From Archilochus colubris (taxonomy: Eukaryota > Chordata > Aves > Apodiformes > Trochilidae), in assembly GCA_023079485.1 (NCBI GenBank), contig CM041097.1, forward strand, positions 14,603,561-14,667,560: a stretch of DNA of 64,000 nt. Direction: 5' to 3'. The notes under the pieces are model-generated. The model had not been told where the DNA came from and made no database searches. It saw only the letters and a program-made list of their open reading frames with translations. The translations under genes were made by a program, and so were the position numbers. Positions 1 to 8,942 of the stretch are shown piece by piece; positions within the stretch are counted from its first letter, which is position 1; every line of letters starts with the position of its first letter.

Positions 1-72
1 CAAGCTGCAGATCAGTGGAAACAACAGGTTAATGCATCCGGTACAGCACAGCAAAGTTCCCCATGATAAAAT
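1..72 (+). CDS. ATXN7: ATXN7 coding exon A (partial, left edge)
   Basis: Reading from base 2, 23 codons give a segment containing NNRLMHPVQHSKVPHDK, which matches the human stretch NTRPMHPIQQSRVPHG before MTPSVKVEK. The exon stops in phase 2 (AT) at a GTGAGT donor. The split Ile codon is completed by T765. The upstream part of the exon is cut off by the window edge. Confidence 0.88.
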
Positions 73-3000
73 GTGAGTGTGTGTTTTGTCAAAGAATTAA
101 ACGTGGTTACCTGCATTGATACTGCTGTATCAGCAGACTTTTCTTATGTTTTAGAGGGGTTTTGGCTTAACAGTTAATAATTTTAAACACCTCCAGATCT
201 TTTCCAAAAGCCTATTCAAAGATTCTAGATAAAATCCATGACTATGTTGAACAAGAATTCTTGCATAGCTGCAACTTAATCACTATAAAGAAAGGTAGTT
301 TTTTTTAGAAGCTCTTAATTATTGGATCTAATCTGCAAATTTTGATCATAAGGGAGTTTTAGTCCTGATTTGGGTGATTTTTGTTGTGCACATGTGAGAT
401 TGCACACATGATACTGTGGTTTACTGTCATGGAATGGAGCATTTCTCACTGGGTGTAACAGGCCTATTTCTGTTCCTTTGGTGGTATGGTGTATCTGTGA
501 ATTCAGGTAATAGTTTCTGAAGTCCCTAATGACTTTCTAAAATATTTACCAAGAAAAGAGGACAGAAGGTATTATGGACAACAAAAAAAATATGAAAATT
601 TAAAAATTAGAATATGAAAACTAGGAATAAAGGGGAAAGGTCTATATTTGAATTGTGAATAGATCAGAGTATCATTGACTGATAACACATTTTAAATAAT
701 TTTTTTATATAATTTATGACTCATTTTCTTCTTCTCCTCCCCTTCTCTTTTTCATAAATAATAGTATGACTCCATCTGTCAAAGTTGAAAAGATTCATCC
801 AAAGATAGATGGTGCCCAACTGAAAGCTGCTGTTGGTCCAACTTGTTCTACTACTGTGAGTTCCTCAATAAAGACTGGCCTTAATTGTCCCTCAATACCA
901 AAGCCACCCTTGCCTTCCCCTGGACAGATACTGAATGGTAAAGGTCTTCTCTCTGTGCCTCCATTTTTGGAAAAGAAACCTGAAGAAAATACAAATAATA
1001 GGAAATTTTTACATAAAAGATTGTCAGGTAATTGTTTTCAATTATTATTTGCTGTATTTCTCTTTGTAGTGTGTATATATAGAAATATATATACAGAGAA
1101 TATATAGAAATAAATCTAAGAAACAAATGAAACGTTTTTATAACACTAGTTTGTAGCTTAGATATATTTTATATATTCCAATTTAAATCTATAACTTGAC
1201 ATACTCTTAAGGGATGCATACATCTCAAGATGTTTTCTTGCTTTCAGAAACCATACAGACCTCAAAGACCTGTTAGTTCTTACATTCCTACAATTTTGGT
1301 CTTCAACTGACTTTACAGATTTTTTCATTCTTTCTGTATGGAAGGTCCAAGTATACATAGAAAACAGAACAACTGGTACCTCAAACTCAAAACGTAAATC
1401 CAGTAACTTCTTAACATTTATAAAAACAATAACTTTGAGTGTGAGTGAATGGCAGAAGAGTTCTTAGCACCAAAACCAACAACAAAACCCTCATCATTTG
1501 TCAACATTTATGCTCATGGTGACTGTAATCTCAACATGCAGGATCTCCTCTGGGGTCTCTTATAGCTGTAAATTTCTCCGTGCTCTTTGTAGACTTGAGA
1601 TTTGTATTTTATCACACCATAAACTGAGAGTACAAAATTTTATTTGTACAATTCAATTGTGTATTTTTATTTGTACATTTGCCTGTCTTACATTTGCAAA
1701 CAGTTCCCAATGTGGTTGATCTTTATAATGAATATAAATGTTAGTATTTCAAAACGTCTTTAATTTTTCAATACTGTGTACCTTTGACAGAGAGAGAATT
1801 TGATCCTGATATATACTGTGGTGTCATTGATGTGGAAACCAGGAAACCTTGTACTAGGTCTTTGACATGCAAGGTAGGATACCTTAATCAGAATAAGTTT
1901 ATCTAAAATTTTATTTCTGTTTCCTGAGAAATGTGATGGAAAACTACACATTTTTGCTGTCAGTAATTACCACCATAAATAGTACCTCTTGAAACTTGTT
2001 GCCCAAAACCAAGAAGGAATTGGTTTTGAAGTTCAGTTAATTGTTTATTCAGAAACATACTTCTTAAAGTAACCTGGAGATTGGCATTTTTGTATAAATC
2101 CTTTAAACATGAATATTGACATGTGACAGATTATGTTACTCTACAGGTAAGTAGTAGGGGCCAGCACATTCTTCTTATTGGGGATAACCTTTGTGTCATG
2201 CATAATTAATTTTAACATTCCTTATAACCAGTAAAAGTGTTATTTGTTTATAAAGGAGTTAAATAAATCAAGTTTTTCCCCCTCCCTCATATCCCCTCCT
2301 CTCCCCCCCAGAAGTTTCTGGGGCAGATACTTAGGAGTTATTTGTGTAAATGATAATTATCCTTGATGTACCACTCAGAAATGAGTCTTCTGAAAATGCC
2401 ACAGAATATGCTTGGAGGTCAAATTCTAAATTAGACAATTCATCAAAATTTAAAGCATGATGAAATGACTCAAAATGACTCTGACTCAAAAATCTTGGGA
2501 GTCAGAGAGGTATTGCTTTGTCCCAAGGAACTAAAAATGCAGATCCTCTGCAATTGTATAATATTTAGCTATTTTCCTGCAAAGCAGCTGAACTGTCAGT
2601 AGGGGAAGCATCTGGTAAATAAACCACCTACAGAACAAGGGTAAATGAAGCTGGTACTAATGACCCAGAGGAACTGAACTTGAACATGTTGCCCTTTTGG
2701 AATTACAGAGGGGTGGGAATTGTTTTGCTAATAGAGGAGGGAAAAGCTTCAAGATTTTACAAGAGAACAAAGGAAATCAAAATGTAAAAGAGAATGTAAA
2801 AAAGTTTGACAGCAATTTCTTATATCTACGCATAATATATTTTTCTGTGTTGCTATTCATGTCTGAATTATGTGAAAATAATTTTCACCTGCTAACATGA
2901 ACCCAATCAAATTTTTTATGCCAGAGGAAATGTGTTGTATATGACACTAACAATTCAGAAAAATAGTTTCCATCTCTTTCACTTTATGAAGAATTTGTGC

Positions 3001-6000
3001 CATATATTGCATCTTATTATGTGCAGCGTTCAGGGCACTTAAAATACTCCTGAGTTCTGTCAGGCTGTGGATTCTGCTGTATTTATTTTCACTCCTTCAT
3101 ATCTATTTGATTGCTTTAGTTTACAAGGAGTGTATCAGTATGTAGAAAGAAGCAAAAGTTATTTTATAAGTATTTTTAAGTCTTTCATTGAAAGTCTGAT
3201 ATTGTGTTAAATATTTTCATGAGCGAAAGTAAATATTTGGGATTTTTATCTGTGCAGTAGCTGGCAATTAAAATACCAACGTAAAAATTATTTTCAATTC
3301 TAATCTTGGCCTTCTAAGAATTCTGATAATTTCTTCTAAAAAAAAATAAAAATAAAAAGCTTTTTACTCGGTTGCTGGGTTTTGTTATTTTGTATCAGAC
3401 AGGGATGTAGCCATCCACAAAGCAGTTAAAAAAGTTTATTTTCCGAGTTATTCTTCCTTTTGTTTGCTAAACCCTGGGTGTGATGGTTTTCTCTCTTCTA
3501 GAGCTCTAGGCACAAGTTTTGCACGTTTTATTTCTACTCATCTAATAGCCCAGGATTAATGATTTATTCATGGTTTTGCAGACACATTCCTTAACCCAGC
3601 GGAGGGCTGTACAGGGTCGAAGAAAACGATTTGATGTGTTATTAGCTGAGCACAAAAGCAAAACCAGGGAAAAGGAACTTCTTCGACATTCGGATCATCA
3701 TCAGCAGATGCCCCCTCTCAGGGAACCACATCCCTCACCTACTAAAACTTCCCAGGAGCTGCACCAAAATTCTCATGGAGTTACTCTTACAGAAGCAAAG
3801 CCTTTATTACCTAATAAACCCAAACCTCACCCTCCCAGTCTTCCAAGGTAAGAAAAATCTGCAGATCCGATTGTATGAAATTAATACTGTTAGACTTGTC
3901 AGGTGGATTGTTAAAGAGTGATAGGGATCTGGGAGATGGGGCAGTGTTTTTGCTCTAGGCCTGGTGAGTGTTGGCAATTAGCAATTCCATGCTGAGCTGT
4001 AACTCATAGCAAGTAGAGGCTGGTGTTTGAAATAGTAAAAGTTGACTTGCATCAATGAAAGCAATTCACTAGTGATGTGGCAGTGCTGCTTTTCCAGGGT
4101 TTCCAAACCTTCTGTGCTTCCTCTCAGTATATGTGTTATAAAACTGTAGAAAATACCAGGAATCTGTTAATGTCATTTCCTTTTGCCAGTAATAATAACC
4201 ACTTAAACTTGGAATTTTTAACTAGACTTATTTCAGTAAGAACTTTCTGCTTGCCTTGCCCAGGCCTCCAGGCTGTCCAGCCCAGCACAGTGGAAATGCC
4301 CCAAGTGAGTCTCTTTCTGTCCACGAGTCCCCTCACCCTCCCTTGCCTGCAGCTGAGCCAGCATCTCGGTTATCCAGTGATGAGGGAGAATGTGATGAAA
4401 AAGAAGAGCCTGTTGAAAAACTGGATTGTCATTATTCAGGTCATCATCCTCAACCAGCCGCTGTACGTTTCAAGTAAAAGTTAACCCGGGTCTCTCAAGG
4501 GCTCTCCACTTGTAAACAAAATTACTTGAGGGTGGTTTTGTAGTGGGTATTTGACTTCTATTTTTTTCTAGATTTTAAGAAAAATATTTGCTGCCTAGTA
4601 GGCAGGTGGTTTTGTATTGACTATGTGATTTCTAATATTTTCTAGATTTTCAGAAAAATATTTGCTGGCAGGTTTAATTGTAATTGCAAAGTAAATGTGT
4701 TTGGACCTCACTTCCTCAGTCCAAAAGACATCAAAATGCCAAAATACCAAAGATTCAATTGGTAACTGCTCTAAGGGGCCTTGGCTTTGGTATAAGGACA
4801 TGTAAACAGTGCCTTTTTGGTGAGATTTTGTTATCAGACTTCTACACACACTTCCACATATTTTTTACTCAAGGTGCCAATCATTATAATAAAGGTAGCA
4901 GAAATGAATTGTTTTAATGTTTAAATCTTGACAAAAGCTTGTTCTCTAACTAAAATCACAAGCTTTATTGCCTACCTTGTATATCAAACAATGTCCTGTT
5001 TTTAAAACAGACTACAATTAGGTAGCTGATAGCTTTTCAGAAAGACCTGTTACACATATGTATATTGTTCTTATACAAACGCACACTTCTGTCATTCACT
5101 GTTTAATCAAAGGGATTCAATTTTGACTGCTGCTTTTTGTCATAAGTATGAGAGTGTCAGATGGGAAGAAAATGATCCAAATATATCAAGGCCAAAAATT
5201 TAACCTAGTTGTTATAGCAAAGAAGCAAAAATTCTAATTTTTTTTTAATATATATTTTGCAATATTTATTTGTAAACAAGTACAATTCAGAGAATTGTTG
5301 CCAGAAGTAGAAAACATGGATAAAAATCTGTCTTTTCAGTTTTGCACATTTGGTAGTCGGCAAATTGGAAGAGGTTACTACGTGTTTGACAAGCGGTGGA
5401 ACCACATGCGATGTGCACTTGACTTCATGTTGGAGAAGCATCTGAATTCACAGATGTGGAAGTGAGTAGAAATGAAAGAGTTCTTGCTGCTCTTGGTATT
5501 TGTAGAAATACATGAAGCCTATGATTCTAGTCCAAGAACAGTCATCTTGCATTCAGATTAACCTCATTAAAGTCTATGCTTTAAAATTTTTTTGCAGTGA
5601 TTTACTAAAATGTTTTAGTGGCATTAATCAACCTCAAGAGGCAATTGTTTGTGTTAATACCTGGCTGATAAACCAGGTATTCTGAAGCATGGTAGCTATG
5701 TAGGTTTTTGCTTGTTTTTCTGTTCACCTGCAGGAAAATTCCTCCAGCATCCAGTAGTAACACAGCCTCAGTTCGTGCACCACATCGGACAAACTCAGCA
5801 CCTGCTTCCCAGTATGGTGTCAGTGCAGCAGGTTTCCTCTTGCCCACCACGGTTATGTCATCCCCAGCACTGGTATCTCCTTCCTGTGTGTCCCTGAATA
5901 ACAAATCGGTACCATCACACGGAACCACACTGAACGCCAACCCTGCTGCTCTGGGTGCCGTGGATCCCGTCTGCAGTATGCAATCAAGACAAGTGTCTTC

Positions 6001-8942
6001 ATCCCCTTCAACACCTACAGTGCTTTCCTCTGTACCTTCACCTATGCCCGGCAAACCTCAGAAAATCAAATCCAGCAAATCTTTTAAACCTAAGGAATCT
6101 CCTGCTGGCAGTGGCACCTGTAACAGCAGCGGCAGCGTCGGTAGCAGCGGCGGCTCAGGAAAGAAGCGCAAAAACAGTTCCGCACTGCTCGCACCTTCCC
6201 ATTCCACTGAGTCCTTTAGGAAAAACTGTGTGGTTAACTCTGGAAACTCGGGGACCTCCTTTCATCCCTCGGTGACAGCTTCGTCCCACAGCGTTGGCCT
6301 CAACTGTTTGACTAGCAAAGCTAACTCTGTTAGCCTCAAACACGACCAATCAGGGAGGGGTCCTCCGACTGGAAGCCCTGCAGAATCGATAAAGAGAATG
6401 AGTGTGATGATGAACAGCAGCGACTCCACGCTCTCCTTAGGGCCGTTCGTTCATCAGTCCAGCGACCTGACTGTAAATTCACACAGCAGTTTTCCACATT
6501 CACATACTTCCCTTGACAAATTAATAGGAAAGAAAAGAAAGTGCTCACCTGGTTCAAGCAGCATCAACAACAACAACAACAGCAGCAGCAGCAGCAAATC
6601 AAACAAAGTTGCCAAATTGACGTCGGTGAACAATGTTCATGCAAAACACACTGGTGCAATCCCAGGGACGCAAGGACTGATGAACAATTCTCTTCTTCAT
6701 CAGGTAGGAATTTTTACCTAGACCTATATTACAAGTTTTTTAATTATCAGCTACCCAAGTCTCTTTGGTCTCTTTTGCCAGACGACTTTCAACAAGACAA
6801 GAGGGCAGGGTCTTAAGTTGTGCCAGGGGAAGTTTAGGTTAGAAATTAGAAAGAATTTCTTTATGGAGAGGGTGATCAGACATTGGAATGGGCTGCCCAG
6901 GGAAGTAGTGGATTCTCCATCCCTGGAGATATTTAAAAAGAGACTGGATGTGGCAGTCAGTGCCATGGTCTAGCAACCGCAACGGTGGTTCAAGGGTTGG
7001 ACTCGATGATCTCTGAGGTCCCTTCCAACCCAGCCAATTCTATGATTCTATGATTCTATGATTCTATTCAAGTAAAAGTCCTCTGATTTGTTCACAACTC
7101 ATTTTGAGCATTTTTATCGTATATTTACACAAGATTTTTATAAACATTCCCTAACTAGCTTTTTTTTTTTATTTAACCTTAAATATGTCATTCTGAGTTC
7201 CTTCTGTTGCCTTTGAATTGCTCTCATGTGAAATTCAGTCCTCACATTTTAAAAAAATAATATGAAAAGTAAATTTTGAGAACCAGTCATGGAGCTGAGC
7301 TGCACGTCTCAGCCTGACGTCTTCTTTCTGTGTCAATGATAAACATTCTACAAAGTGGAGCACAATAATGGGATAACAGAACTGTGATACTGTGATAAAA
7401 TAAGCCTATTATCTCAAGGTGTCATTGGCTAACTTTTTAGTAATAACAAGATTAAATGTTAGAGATAAGATAGAAACATTTTTAATCAGTAAAGGAAACA
7501 GATTTACCATAAAGGAAGCAGATGTCATGAATACATAAGATCCCATATTTAAAATTACTTTGAGTGTTCTTTTTTCTCAACAAAACTTGGTAAGTAGTGT
7601 ACGGGGAGAGAAATTTTTTGAGAAATGAAGGATGAGAGATAATTTAGATAGTAGTAGATCAGACTTCTTAATAAAACTATTCAAATTGGCTTGGAGGATC
7701 AATTGGATGGGTAAAAATAATTTGATATAGCTCCAGGAGAGCATAGGAGGTGCAATTTCAGACAGTAGCTGTAGAACTGGAGTTTTTGAGATTGAAACCT
7801 GTCAGGGTTTAACACTGGCCCAGCAATTAAACCAAATGAGAGAGGCTCTCTATCAGTCCCCCTCCCTGATAAAGAAAGGAGACAGAATAAGGGAGAGAGA
7901 CTTCTGGGTTGGAAACTAAACTACACAACTTTAATGAAACAGTAATTATAAATAGGAAAAAATTACTAAATATAAACAAATATACAAGGAAATTGATCCC
8001 ACATTCCTCCCTCCTCTCCCCCAATAACTCTCACATCACCACCGAGGCTGCAGGGCAGCCCTGGGAAAATCCAGGCTGGAATCCTGAGGTCAGCAGCAGT
8101 TGGGATCTGGAGGCAGGAGCACAGATTCAGGCTGGAATGGGTCAGGACCACAGGCAGAGAAATGGATGCAGTCCTCCCAGGATGCCAAAGCAAACAGGGA
8201 CAGGTGAAGGAGGAGAAGCAGGAAAGGGTTTGATCCTTGTGGTCTCTCAAATTTATACTGAATATGAGGTGTATGGGATGGAATACTCTGTTTGGTCAAT
8301 TTTGGTCATTTATCTTGTCCATTCCTCCCAAAAGGAGGGCTTCAGGTGTGACCTCTTTACTCCTTTTCTCCTTCTGGAGGGCAAAATGTTCTTCAGAACT
8401 GAGCAGTGTCCTTGGATCTGCACCAGTCTCCAGCTGTAACTATAAACATTGACAAACCTTGAAAAACTTTTTATTTCCTCTGGTGCTAATAACCATCAGT
8501 CTGTGAATCTGGAGAGCTAGGAGATCAGTAACAGCTTTTTCAGAATGGTTTCTGAATTTTCAGTTTCAGGCATAGAGGAAGATTTTCACATTATGTTGTG
8601 TTTGTTGTCAGAAGAAAACAGTTCAGATGGCTGAATTTATTTTTTTACTTACTTGATGCTTTCTATTTCAACTGTGCAATATAAATAAAGGAGAAAGATA
8701 ATTTGAGTGAATCAAGGAAAGAAATGAAGCAGTTATAACTTTAAAGAACTTTAGCTTTAGAATTGTCTCAAAAAGTCTCAAACAAGCCAGGTGCATGTAA
8801 GTGGTGTTGCATTGTGCTTGCTGATTCTCCCCAAAATAACTCTTGTTTTTCAGCAAATGTTTTTTAAGGGCATCTGCAGTAGCAGCTTTGCTCAGTTATC
8901 CTCTTTCTTTTGCTTTCTCAAAAGCCAAAGGCACGTCCCTGA
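1..8942 (+). CDS. ATXN7: Ataxin-7, 3' eight coding exons (5' part outside window)
   Basis: Coding exons seen: 1-72 (partial), 765-1027, 1791-1873, 3582-3847, 4264-4462, 5340-5461, 5734-6703, 8925-8942. All have GT-AG borders and consistent phases, and join into one frame of 663 residues plus stop. The product closely follows human ataxin-7 from the segment before MTPSVKVEK to the C-terminal PKARP. Ataxin-7 is known to tether the USP22-ATXN7L3-ENY2 deubiquitinase module to the nuclear SAGA coactivator. The SCA7 zinc-binding domain is split across exons 3 and 4, with likely ligands C121, C132, C138 and H141 (window numbering). A Ser-rich tail with basic KKRK clusters, likely nuclear localisation signals, follows. 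The N-terminal polyQ tract expanded in human SCA7 lies upstream of the window and cannot be assessed. An Asn5-Ser5 run at 6566-6595 is longer than the human equivalent as I recall it. Confidence 0.96.
73..764 (+). other. ATXN7 intron, no recognisable elements
   Basis: A/T-rich intron with a GTGAGT donor and a pyrimidine-rich acceptor region at 721-760. I see no repeats or ORFs of note. Confidence 0.85.
765..1027 (+). CDS. ATXN7: ATXN7 coding exon B
   Basis: The acceptor AG is at 763-764 and the donor GTAATT follows base 1027. It encodes the MTPSVKVEKIHPK...GQILNGKG...NNRKFLHKRLS region that links the N-terminal part to the SCA7 domain. The first base completes an Ile codon and the last base starts the Glu codon of the next exon. 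The open frame runs past 1027 into the intron up to 1107, but that extension is not coding. Confidence 0.96.
1028..1790 (+). other. ATXN7 intron between exons B and C
   Basis: A/T-rich spacer with a TATATA-rich patch around 1073-1110 just after the donor. No gene or mobile element was recognised. Confidence 0.8.
1791..1873 (+). CDS. ATXN7: ATXN7 coding exon C, first half of SCA7 zinc-binding domain
   Basis: This 83-bp exon lies between acceptor TTTGACAG and donor GTAGGA. It encodes EREFDPDIYCGVIDVETRK followed by PCTRSLTCK, matching human with a few substitutions (human has HC where this has YC). It contributes three of the four expected zinc ligands, the Cys of YCG, PCT and TCK. The fourth, His, is the second residue of the next exon. 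In known structures this domain binds the nucleosome H2A-H2B surface. Confidence 0.96.
1874..3581 (+). other. ATXN7 intron between exons C and D
   Basis: A 1.7-kb A/T-rich intron with a short C/T-rich patch near 2276-2310 (CCCCCTCCCTC type). I see no coding potential or recognisable repeat. Confidence 0.8.
3582..3847 (+). CDS. ATXN7: ATXN7 coding exon D, second half of SCA7 domain and Pro-rich linker
   Basis: It starts with THSLTQRRAVQGRRKRFDVL right after the acceptor at 3580-3581 and ends in phase 2 at donor GTAAGA. The first part is nearly identical to human. The later PHPSPTKTSQELHQNSHGV part diverges more, as expected for a disordered linker. The true left border is the AG acceptor, not the upstream in-frame ATG at 3570. 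Confidence 0.96.
4264..4462 (+). CDS. ATXN7: ATXN7 coding exon E
   Basis: It lies between acceptor TTGCCCAG and donor GTACGT. It encodes PPGCPAQHSGNAPSES, then SVHESPHPPLPAAEPASRL and EPVEKLDCHYSGHHPQPAA. This matches the human Pro-rich and acidic segment upstream of FCTFGSRQ. The exon contains 199 bases and completes an Arg codon begun in exon D. Confidence 0.95.
4463..5339 (+). other. ATXN7 intron between exons E and F
   Basis: The intron contains the tandem duplication described separately. The rest is A/T-rich unique sequence with no gene seen. Confidence 0.8.
4531..4674 (+). repeat. Tandem duplication of about 70 bp in an ATXN7 intron
   Basis: Two adjacent units begin GGTGGTTTTGTA at 4531 and GGTGGTTTTGTATT at 4605. 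Both contain TTCTAGATTTT followed by AGAAAAATATTTGCTG. The units are about 74 and 70 bp and clearly diverged, so the duplication is not recent. Confidence 0.75.
5340..5461 (+). CDS. ATXN7: ATXN7 coding exon F, conserved FGSRQIGRGYYVF segment
   Basis: Acceptor TTTTCAG is followed by FCTFGSRQIGRGYYVFDKRW and then RCALDFMLEKHLNSQMW. The donor is GTGAGT in phase 2. From family knowledge this short block is shared with the ATXN7L1 and ATXN7L2 paralogues. Human has DSRWDRLR where this sequence has DKRWNHMR. Confidence 0.95.
5734..6703 (+). CDS. ATXN7: ATXN7 coding exon G, large Ser-rich C-terminal exon
   Basis: This 970-bp exon begins after TGCAG at 5733 and ends LLHQ at donor GTAGGA. It carries most of the disordered Ser/Pro/Thr-rich tail. 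Human-like blocks include SMQSRQVSSSPSTP, GSGKKRKNSS, HDQSGRGPPTGSPAESIKRM, SSDSTLSLGPF and LIGKKRKCSP. Asn5-Ser5 at 6566-6595 is encoded by (AAC)5(AGC)5. Reading through the donor would add only VGIFT before a stop at 6719-6721. Confidence 0.96.
6775..7067 (+). mobile_element. CR1 LINE fragment, 3' end, sense to ATXN7
   Basis: About 290 bp of CR1 3' region. Hallmarks are GAAAGAATTTCTTTATGGAG, CATTGGAATGGGCTGCCCAG, GAGATATTTAAAAAGAGACT and GGTCCCTTCCAACCCAGCCA. It ends in tandem ATTCTATG units at about 7037-7067, the diagnostic CR1 tail. It is 5' truncated, as nearly all avian CR1 copies are, and has no coding capacity. It lies in the last ATXN7 intron. Confidence 0.93.
7800..8454 (-). mobile_element. 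Solo LTR of an endogenous retrovirus, in last ATXN7 intron
   Basis: A 655-bp segment starts TGTCA and ends TGACA, a perfect 5-bp terminal inverted repeat. It is flanked on both sides by AACC (7796-7799 and 8455-8458), a 4-bp target-site duplication. No internal retroviral genes adjoin it, so it is a solo LTR left by recombination. Orientation is inferred as minus: on that strand a TATAAAT box (8251-8257) precedes an ATTAAA poly(A) signal (7930-7935), as expected for U3-R-U5. A 4-bp duplication suggests an ERV1-like integrase, but the family is not proven. The 176-codon open frame inside it is not a gene. Confidence 0.82.
8925..8942 (+). CDS. ATXN7: ATXN7 terminal coding exon (PKARP-stop)
   Basis: Five codons, PKARP, and TGA follow the AG at 8923-8924. 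This gives the C-terminus LLHQPKARP, as in human ataxin-7 isoform a. The acceptor reads CTCAAAAG, with A at -3 instead of the usual pyrimidine, but a long pyrimidine tract precedes it. It continues into the 3' UTR. It is too short to find by ORF length and is recognised only by homology. Confidence 0.9.
   Translation, partial: PKARP

Noticed and set aside
6541..6816. Open frame with eleven consecutive Gln codons
   Set aside because: It is the +1 frame of the ATXN7 exon, where the true frame reads Asn5-Ser5; it runs across the splice donor into the CR1. It is not the disease-associated polyQ tract, which is N-terminal and outside the window.
7909..8439. 176-codon plus-strand open frame
   Set aside because: It lies inside the solo LTR and opposite to its inferred orientation, with no similarity to a retroviral protein.
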